Assembly (NCBI RefSeq): GCF_014284195.1 | Contig: NZ_JACOGC010000003.1 | Span: forward strand, 1-64,000 | Direction: 5' to 3' | From: Cognatundibacterium griseum | GTDB taxonomy: Bacteria > Pseudomonadota > Gammaproteobacteria > Burkholderiales > Burkholderiaceae_D | DNA length: 64,000 bases | Shown: positions 58,183 to 64,000 of the stretch, piece by piece | Layout: the number at the start of each line of letters is the position of its first letter | Numbering within the stretch: the stretch's first letter is position 1 | Translations under genes and position numbers: made by a program | Notes under the pieces: generated by a model | The model's input: only the letters and a program-made list of their open reading frames with translations | Told to the model about the DNA's origin: nothing | Databases searched by the model: none

Positions 58183-58920
58183 CTATTGAGCCCCGCCACT
58201 GTGCGGGGCTTTTTGTTCTGAATTGATTGAAAGACCGGGCATTCTCTGCATTTGCAAACTGATGAAAGCATCAAACGCCTGCAACAGGGGCTGGAATTTT
58301 TGTTCGTTCTGTTCAATCCGCATCAGCGCATAGGCGCAGGCTTCGAGGCTGGAGAGCTGATCGGGCTGATGCGCCCGGCGTATCCGGTAATACGAAGCGG
58401 GCATGTGCTCCAGGCTGACGCGGGGCAAGCGCTGCAGAGCCGGGTTCAGATACAGCATCTTGCGGCTTTTGCGCCAGGTAGCGTCGAGCACAATCAGGCG
58501 TAGGCCGGTGAGTTCGGCAGGCAGCGGACAGGCTGCGGCATCCCACGGCATCAGGTCTGCCGCCTGATTCTGACTGGTATCCGGATACAGCAATACCGGC
58601 TTGCGCTGTAAGAGGCGATGTTGCTGATGATGCGGGTGATCACTGCTGTCCACCCCATACAAGGCCTGCTCCAGCAGGTCCGGCGCAAACTGTTCACCAC
58701 AGATGATCCGGGAATGATCCAGGCATAAATGCAGCAGACGCGCGCTGCCCTTGGCATGATGTACTTCGAGCGGATGCTGCAATATTAATACGTCGGTCTG
58801 GTTGGCAACGCGTTGAATACAGGCACAGATACACGCTGTCTGTGCGCGGTCACAACGATCACAGACAAGACGCCGGCAGTGCGCCGAACCAGCATCAGAA
58901 GCAGTATCCGGCTGATTCAT
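58183..58920 (-). CDS. DTW-domain tRNA-uridine aminocarboxypropyltransferase
   Basis: A 245-residue DTW protein (TapT/YfiP-like) that forms acp3U in tRNA using SAM. The N-terminal zinc cysteines are C20, C23, C30 and C32. ILQHPLEVHHAKGSARLL follows, and DATWRKSRKM (146-155) is the DTW motif. Its 3' end overlaps the terminator hairpin of the OPT gene on the other strand, so its last codons form that stem. It is not close to a partner; the next gene upstream starts 42 bases away. Confidence 0.88.
   Translation of the reverse strand: MNQPDTASDAGSAHCRRLVCDRCDRAQTACICACIQRVANQTDVLILQHPLEVHHAKGSARLLHLCLDHSRIICGEQFAPDLLEQALYGVDSSDHPHHQQHRLLQRKPVLLYPDTSQNQAADLMPWDAAACPLPAELTGLRLIVLDATWRKSRKMLYLNPALQRLPRVSLEHMPASYYRIRRAHQPDQLSSLEACAYALMRIEQNEQKFQPLLQAFDAFISLQMQRMPGLSINSEQKAPHSGGAQ
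58189..58215 (+). terminator. OPT-gene terminator inside the DTW-gene coding sequence
   Basis: An 8-bp stem AGCCCCGC (58189-58196) and GCGGGGCT (58203-58210), then TTTTT (58211-58215). It lies in the last codons of the convergent DTW gene, an example of overlap between a terminator and a coding sequence. Confidence 0.85.
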
Positions 58921-58962
58921 GCAAAGCCCGGCTCACATAGCATCCTGGTCTGTTTCATCTGA

Positions 58963-59871
58963 TTAATCCGGCACATGCCATAAGTGCTCCAATGCGGCAG
59001 CCAGTTCCGGATAGCGAAAGACAAAGCCCCGCGCCAGCGCCTGCGCCGGACGCACGCGTTGCCCGCCCGTCAGCAAGAAGGCCCGTTCTCCCAACATCAG
59101 GCGGAGCACCGCAGCGGGCATCTTCAGCCATGCAGGGCGGTGCAACTGGTGCGCTAATGCCGCAGTCCATCCGGCGTTCTGGACCGGATTGGGTGCGACC
59201 ATATTAAACCGGCCAGCCGCATTGGCATCTATCAGCAGGCTGTAGAGCAGCGCAATATAATCGTCGATATGAATCCAGCTCATCCACTGTCTGCCGTCAC
59301 CGATTTGCATCCCTAAACCCAGCAGGAAAGGAAGACGCATTTTCTGTAACACGCCGCCCGCTGCATCCAGTACCAAACCGGTCCGCAGCAGACAAAGCCT
59401 TATTCCCATTGCTTCGGCCGGCAATGCAGTAGCCTCCCATTCGGCGCACAGCAATGCGCCAAAATCCTGCCCGGCTGAGGCGGACTCATCCTGCCAGTCG
59501 TCACCACGGTCGCCGTAGTATCCAATTGCCGAGCCACTCAGGAAAACACCGGGTTTGTGATGCGCATCCGCGATACGGCGCAGCAGTACCGCTGTCAGCG
59601 CTATCCGGCTGTTTCGCAATACCTGTTGACGTGAAGCAGTCCAGCGCCGGTCGGCAATCGGCTCACCCGCCAGATTGATCACGGCATCAAACACGGTATC
59701 GGCACGGTATTCCTCCAGCGCACGCATCGGTATCACGTTCGCACCGCATAATGCCTTGACCATGCTGGCATGCTGTCTGCTCAATACCGTCAGGGTATGT
59801 CCCTGCGCCGTCAGGAAGGCGCATAAGCGGCGGCCAATCAATCCCGTCCCGCCAGTGATCAGAATACGCAT
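58963..59871 (-). CDS. TIGR01777-family NAD-dependent epimerase/dehydratase-like protein
   Basis: A 302-residue extended SDR-fold protein. It has the nucleotide loop GGTGLIGRRL (8-17), INLAGEPIADRRWT typical of TIGR01777/YfcH proteins, and LSGSAIGYYGDRGDDW with a YYG motif. The function of this group is unknown. I start at the second of two adjacent ATGs because AGGA is at better distance; one codon earlier is possible. It lies 42 bases from the DTW gene on the same strand. Confidence 0.87.
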   Translation of the reverse strand: MRILITGGTGLIGRRLCAFLTAQGHTLTVLSRQHASMVKALCGANVIPMRALEEYRADTVFDAVINLAGEPIADRRWTASRQQVLRNSRIALTAVLLRRIADAHHKPGVFLSGSAIGYYGDRGDDWQDESASAGQDFGALLCAEWEATALPAEAMGIRLCLLRTGLVLDAAGGVLQKMRLPFLLGLGMQIGDGRQWMSWIHIDDYIALLYSLLIDANAAGRFNMVAPNPVQNAGWTAALAHQLHRPAWLKMPAAVLRLMLGERAFLLTGGQRVRPAQALARGFVFRYPELAAALEHLWHVPD

Positions 59872-59919
59872 CATTTTCCTTTCGCTTTTACGACAAAAAT
59901 AAGTTCAGGCTGGCTGAAC

Positions 59920-61869
59920 TCAGCGCAGCTCTTCAAGTATTTTTAGGCCTTCATCAAAATTCCAGATACGCCGGATTTCAATCACATCATACTGCGCCGC
60001 AATGGCAGGCGGAAACGCTGCATATCTGGCATTAATCCGCACGATGTTCCGCACCGCCTGATCCAGATCGGCCCTGCCGCTGGAACGGTGGATAGTGATT
60101 TCCTCGACGCTGCCATCGCTGCGGATCGCGACTGTCACCAGCGGATCGCCGCGGGCCTTATCTTTGGAAGTCTGAGAGTAATTCAGATTACCATTGCGCT
60201 CTACTTTCTGCTTCCAGCTGTCGACATACATGCGAAGCTGCACATCTTTTTCTGAGCTGCCGAAAACGCTGTGGCGGCGCGGCTTTTCCTCGGTGCTATT
60301 GCGCGGCAGCGGCGGGGTGCCGCTCAGCAAATCCAGCCCGCGCGCCTGTTCTCTGGCGCGGTTCGCCAGATCGCTGCTGTACAGATTGCGCGGCAATAAC
60401 GCCAGCGATTTCTGATCGCCCGCCCCTTCCTGTCCCTGCCCGGCGGCACCTGCGCTGCCAGCACTGCCGGCAGTACCGGCATCACGGTTCACAAAGGCAG
60501 CCCGGCCTTGTTGTGCCGTACCTGACACCCCGCCCGGCGCATTCTGGGAAACCTGCCCAGACTGGGCAGTACTGCTGCCGCGCTGTTCCAATGCAGCGGC
60601 GGCCTCCTGTTCGCGCTGCTGCATGGCCTGCTGCTCGGCACGGTGCCGGGCAGCTTCTGCCTGTTGCTGCGCCTGCTCTGCCCGCTGTTGTAATTGTTCC
60701 TGTTCACGGCGACGTGACTCGGCCACACGCTGCTGCTCTGCTGCTTCCTCGCGCTGCTCCGCCAGTTCCCGGTTGACGCGCAATGTCTGCACCCGCTCGC
60801 GGCGCTGCTGTTCCCGCTCTGCCGATTCTGCCTGCAGCTGTTGCTGCAAGCGTGCATCGTCCAGCCGGACCGGATTTGCCGACTGCGCCGCCGCCAGTGC
60901 CGCGGCGTTGGCGCGTAATGCTTCCTGCATCAGCCGGTGTTGTTCAGCGTCCTGTTCCAGTTGCAGCGCCATGGCCTGCGCCCGCGCTGCATCCGCCATA
61001 CGGCGGCGGGCATCGTCATCGATTGCCTGCAAGGTCTGTTGCGCCTCCGCAGATAAGCCGGCTTTCTGCGGAGTCAGCTCTTCGGGTCGCACCAGCCGTT
61101 CAGCTTCCCTGCGCTGCCGCTGGGCTGCGTCTGGTTCGAACCGGGTAACAGGTTCCGCAATCGCCACGGCATCTGCCACCGGCTCCGATACCGGTTTGGT
61201 ATCGGTTTCCGGCTCCGGAGTCTGCTGCGCCATGGAAGCGCTCACCGGATCGGCAAACTGCCTGGGCGCCAGTGCTGCATCGGTAGTTTTTTTAATGTCG
61301 TCCGGATGCGGCACGGCCACCACAAAGCTGTCATTGAAAATACTGTCCTGCGCGATGATGTCCGGTACTGCCGTTGCCTCATGTCTGGGCTCATGGATCA
61401 GAGGTTTGACGGAGCCGGTCTTTGACCTGATGCTTGCAGCTGCTTGTTTTTTCTTGTGCGGCAGTGGCGCAGAGGGTGCCAGACGGGCGCGGGCTGCCGG
61501 GGCAATAAGTTCGATCGCATTGGCAGGAGCGGATATCGTCGTGGCTTGTCTGACTGACGGGGGCAGCTGCGCGGGTGCAGCGACAGACTCATGCAACGGC
61601 GCTGACATTGACGCCGGTGTTGGTACGGACGTCGCCGCCGGCTGCGCCGCAGGTGCTGGTGCCAGCGTAATCTGCAGTGCCTGATCGGCTTCAGTGCTGC
61701 GCCGTTTGCTCCAGGGCTTTTCGATGCCCGGCAATCCCAATCCCGGCAGACCAAACTGCAACGAGAGAATCAGCCCATGAACCAATAACGACAGCAGCAG
61801 GCCGGCAGTCAGACGTTTTTTAATCGCAGGCGGTAGTCGGGATGCGTTAGTCACTGGAAACAAATTCAT
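59920..61869 (-). CDS. large TonB/TolA-like periplasmic-spanning protein
   Basis: A 649-residue protein. An N-terminal membrane anchor (about 20-38) has a Ser-x3-His pair (S27, H31), as used by TonB and TolA for ExbB/D or TolQ/R contact. A long Pro/Ala-rich part follows. Then there is a Glu/Gln/Arg/Ala-rich helical, coiled-coil segment (about 275-460, QRREAERLVR, QQRAEQAQQQAEAARHRAEQQ). The C-terminus is TonB-like (RGDPLVTVAIRSDGSVEEITIHRSSGRADLDQAVRNIVR). The chosen ATG at 61869 lacks a strong ribosome site. Role in energising uptake or in envelope integrity is inferred. Confidence 0.82.
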   Translation of the reverse strand: MNLFPVTNASRLPPAIKKRLTAGLLLSLLVHGLILSLQFGLPGLGLPGIEKPWSKRRSTEADQALQITLAPAPAAQPAATSVPTPASMSAPLHESVAAPAQLPPSVRQATTISAPANAIELIAPAARARLAPSAPLPHKKKQAAASIRSKTGSVKPLIHEPRHEATAVPDIIAQDSIFNDSFVVAVPHPDDIKKTTDAALAPRQFADPVSASMAQQTPEPETDTKPVSEPVADAVAIAEPVTRFEPDAAQRQRREAERLVRPEELTPQKAGLSAEAQQTLQAIDDDARRRMADAARAQAMALQLEQDAEQHRLMQEALRANAAALAAAQSANPVRLDDARLQQQLQAESAEREQQRRERVQTLRVNRELAEQREEAAEQQRVAESRRREQEQLQQRAEQAQQQAEAARHRAEQQAMQQREQEAAAALEQRGSSTAQSGQVSQNAPGGVSGTAQQGRAAFVNRDAGTAGSAGSAGAAGQGQEGAGDQKSLALLPRNLYSSDLANRAREQARGLDLLSGTPPLPRNSTEEKPRRHSVFGSSEKDVQLRMYVDSWKQKVERNGNLNYSQTSKDKARGDPLVTVAIRSDGSVEEITIHRSSGRADLDQAVRNIVRINARYAAFPPAIAAQYDVIEIRRIWNFDEGLKILEELR

Positions 61870-62170
61870 GCCACTGGCTGAGGTTGAGCAAGGTTGTCGG
61901 AGAAATATCCTGCGCTCAATAACAGGCACAGTCATCACCGGTGCTACTTTACCATTGGGAAGCAAAATTTCCTGCGCATTTTTGCACTTGCTCAGTAGTG
62001 CTTACTGGCGTCAAGCCCTGCCCGGACTATGCCGATTTCACCGCAAAAACCCGGCGGATGCCACAAGACCATCCAACCCGGTTTCGATTATGCTGTGATC
62101 ATGGCGCAGTTCCGGTATTTTCAGCTTTTCCAGTCTCTCCTGTATTTCTCGTATTTCCGAAAAGGACAAC
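61870..62170. other. divergent promoter region, TonB-like gene and hydroxyproline epimerase
   Basis: 301 bases between two divergent genes. I see AT-rich stretches that could be promoters for both directions but no clear dyad. Confidence 0.4.
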
Positions 62171-63139
62171 ATGACGCACGATACGATTTCGATTATTGAC
62201 TCCCACACCGGCGGTGAGCCGACCCGGGTAGTGATCGCTGGCGGCCCTGATCTGGGCGATGGCCCGCTGCCGGCACGGCTGACGTTGTTCCGTGAAAAAT
62301 TTGACCACTACCGCAGCGCGATTGTCTGCGAGCCGCGCGGCTCGGATGTGCTGGTCGGGGCGCTGAGCTGCGAACCCTCGGACCCCGCTTGTGTTGCCGG
62401 CGTCATTTTTTTCAATAATGTCGATTATCTGGGAATGTGCGGTCACGGCATGATCGGTCTGATCGCCACACTGGCGCATCAGGGGAAAATCGGCCCCGGC
62501 AGGCACCGCATTGAAACGCCGGTCGGCGTGGTCGAGACCGAACTGCATGCCGATCACTCGGTCACGGTGCACAATGTCCCGGCTTACCGTTACCGTGCAG
62601 CGGTCGCGGTCGACGTTCCCGGCATCGGCACCATCAGCGGAGATATCGCCTGGGGCGGAAACTGGTTTTTCCTGATCAACGACCACGGACAGAATCTGGC
62701 GCTGACACAGGTCGAATCATTAACGCATTACTGCTGGCAGGTGCGACAGGCATTGGAATCACAAGGCATCACCGGTGAAAACGGCGCACTGATTGATCAC
62801 ATCGAACTGTTCGGGCCACCGGTTTCCGGGAAAAATCACAACCGGAATTTTGTGCTGTGCCCCGGCAAGGCATACGACCGCTCCCCTTGCGGCACCGGCA
62901 CCAGCGCCAAACTCGCCTGTCTGGCGGCGGACCACAAACTGGCGCCGGGCCAGATCTGGCGCCAGGAAAGCATCATCGGCAGCGTGTTTGAAGCATCCTA
63001 CGAAGCGCATGCCGATGGCCGGCGCATTCTGCCGGCATTGCGCGGCACAGCGCATGTGACGGCAGAAGCGAAATTATTGCTGCATGCCGGTGATCCGTTC
63101 TGCTGGGGCATCCGCAGCGAATCGCTTCAGACCGGCTGA
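62171..63139 (+). CDS. 4-hydroxyproline 2-epimerase / proline racemase family
   Basis: A 322-residue enzyme of the proline racemase family. Both catalytic cysteines are present: Cys90 in MCGHGMIG and Cys240 in [10 protein letters not shown], which indicates a racemase or epimerase rather than the hydroxyproline dehydratase (Cys to Thr). The expected reaction is trans-4-hydroxy-L-proline to cis-4-hydroxy-D-proline, the first step of hydroxyproline use. AAGGA precedes the ATG. Other pathway genes are not in the window. It ends 13 bases inside the convergent AraC gene. Confidence 0.9.
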   Translation: MTHDTISIIDSHTGGEPTRVVIAGGPDLGDGPLPARLTLFREKFDHYRSAIVCEPRGSDVLVGALSCEPSDPACVAGVIFFNNVDYLGMCGHGMIGLIATLAHQGKIGPGRHRIETPVGVVETELHADHSVTVHNVPAYRYRAAVAVDVPGIGTISGDIAWGGNWFFLINDHGQNLALTQVESLTHYCWQVRQALESQGITGENGALIDHIELFGPPVSGKNHNRNFVLCPGKAYDRSPCGTGTSAKLACLAADHKLAPGQIWRQESIIGSVFEASYEAHADGRRILPALRGTAHVTAEAKLLLHAGDPFCWGIRSESLQTG

Positions 63140-63906
63140 CACAGATCGCGGTAATCGCTGGGCGTCATGCCGACCGTCGCCTTAAATACCCGGGAAAAAG
63201 CGCTGTGATCCTGATAGCCGCAGGCCAGCGCAATGGCAGTGATGCTGTCGCGGCTGTCAGTCAGCAAAGCCGAAGCCGCATCGAGCCTGATTTTGACCAT
63301 CATCTGTCGCGGTGTGAGGGAAAAAATTTTATGAAAATTCCGCTCCAGCTGCGCGACCGATAATCCGGTCAGCGCCACCAGTTCCGTCATGCTGACAGGG
63401 CGCGAAAAATGTTGCCGGATATGCTGCACCGCCACGGCAATCCGGGCATAGACCGGATGCTCCTGATCGGGTGCCGCCAGATCGCGGGAAATGCCGGTCA
63501 TACCGATGATCTGCTGGCTGCGGTTCCGCAGCGGAAATTTCTGCGTCAGGCACCAGCCCCTGGAACGATTGGGGTACAGATGCAGTTCCAGCTGATCGCG
63601 CAGCTCGCGCCAGCCCTGCAGCACGATCGCATCCTGCGCCGCATAACTGGCAGCCAGCGCCGCCGGAAACACATCGGCCGCACGGCAGCCAAGCAGCTCC
63701 GCCTTGCTGCGCCGTCCGCAACGGCGCACCAGCGTGTGATTGACCACCAGATAACGGCCATCTTTGTCTTTGACAAAAAAAACGATATCCGGCATCACGT
63801 CAAACAGATTTTCGGCAAAAAACGGGTCATCAAGACTGAAGGCGATTTGCTCTCGGGGCGTCATGGCAAGGCTGGCGGAACCGGATTCCGGCACAAAATT
63901 GATCAC
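63127..63906 (-). CDS. AraC-family regulator with PAS sensor domain
   Basis: A 259-residue regulator. An N-terminal PAS domain (about 27-135, [27 protein letters not shown]) is joined to a C-terminal AraC helix-turn-helix pair ([63 protein letters not shown]). The start used is GTG; an ATG at 63864 is an alternative, and neither has a clear ribosome site. It converges on the epimerase gene with a 13-bp tail overlap. Control of hydroxyproline genes is plausible but unproven. Confidence 0.88.
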   Translation of the reverse strand: MINFVPESGSASLAMTPREQIAFSLDDPFFAENLFDVMPDIVFFVKDKDGRYLVVNHTLVRRCGRRSKAELLGCRAADVFPAALAASYAAQDAIVLQGWRELRDQLELHLYPNRSRGWCLTQKFPLRNRSQQIIGMTGISRDLAAPDQEHPVYARIAVAVQHIRQHFSRPVSMTELVALTGLSVAQLERNFHKIFSLTPRQMMVKIRLDAASALLTDSRDSITAIALACGYQDHSAFSRVFKATVGMTPSDYRDLCQPV

Positions 63907-64000
63907 GCTAATATATTAATATGAAAACCAATACCAGAATCCACCGGAATCACTCAAAAATAAGCTCAAATACCGTTTTTTCTTTGTGGAGATCGCGTTT

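Noticed and set aside
60623-61684. 353-codon plus-strand frame rich in Cys and Ser
   Set aside because: It is the antisense of the Gln/Ala/Arg-rich coiled-coil region of the TonB-like gene; the composition is an artefact.

Overview
The window looks like chromosomal DNA of a Gram-negative betaproteobacterium of the order Burkholderiales, most likely Oxalobacteraceae. The reasons are moderate-to-high GC, a DUF3579 gene, the rpsP-rimM-trmD-rplS order, a CobD/CbiB-family gene next to a CoA-pyrophosphatase Nudix gene, and a large carbohydrate-type TonB-dependent receptor. This placement is inference; no rRNA or other decisive marker is present. I found no tRNA, rRNA, CRISPR array, insertion sequence, integrase or prophage gene. 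About 90% is coding, as expected for core chromosome with ordinary accessory genes.

Layout. 1-7.3 kb: start of a tonB gene cut by the window edge, a TonB-dependent receptor with a long regulated leader, a DUF1275 membrane protein, a small unknown protein and release factor 3 (prfC). 7.3-10.2 kb: a secreted S1/P1 nuclease and signal peptide peptidase SppA. 10.3-16.1 kb: an acyl-CoA ligase, an ACAD10/11-like acyl-CoA dehydrogenase, an SDR and a histidine phosphatase, divergent from a LysR regulator. This resembles part of the 4-hydroxyacid (levulinate, lva) pathway without its kinase. 16.1-22.5 kb: DUF3579, an acyltransferase, a CobD/CbiB-family protein, NudL-like, rplS-trmD-rimM-rpsP and a TM2 protein. 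22.5-26.6 kb: a second acyl-CoA dehydrogenase and etfBA behind a palindromic operator. 26.7-31.7 kb: TusA-like, then alaS-GNAT-Nudix with ATGA overlaps, and a glycerophosphodiesterase.

31.7-40.0 kb (mostly plus strand): a CaiB/BaiF CoA-transferase, a LytS/LytTR-type two-component pair, ElaA, TrhO, a flavodoxin and pirin pair divergent from a LysR regulator, and GluQ-RS. 40.0-43.5 kb: a probable copper-handling operon (small His/Cys-containing exported protein, outer-membrane efflux lipoprotein, Tat-exported multicopper oxidase). 43.5-45.2 kb: a LysE/ArgO exporter divergent from an ArgP/LysG-type regulator. 45.2-47.6 kb: an orphan periplasmic sugar-binding-type protein overlapping a membrane diguanylate cyclase. 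48.0-53.6 kb: an ArsR-type repressor divergent from an RND adaptor and pump, a DUF2892 protein and thioredoxin 2. 53.7-55.9 kb: groES-groEL behind a perfect CIRCE element. 56.2-63.9 kb: an OPT transporter, a DTW-domain tRNA modifier, a TIGR01777 epimerase, a large TonB/TolA-like protein, 4-hydroxyproline epimerase and an AraC regulator with a PAS domain.

Themes. Several blocks serve fatty-acid and acyl-CoA oxidation: a ligase, two dehydrogenases, ETF and a CoA-transferase. Others serve envelope transport and stress: TonB-dependent uptake, RND efflux, copper handling and chaperonin. The most interesting parts are the partial lva-like cluster, the binding-protein/diguanylate-cyclase pair, the ArsR-RND-TrxC cluster with a clear operator, and several unassigned palindromic operators. 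I did not find a clearly new defence or mobile system.
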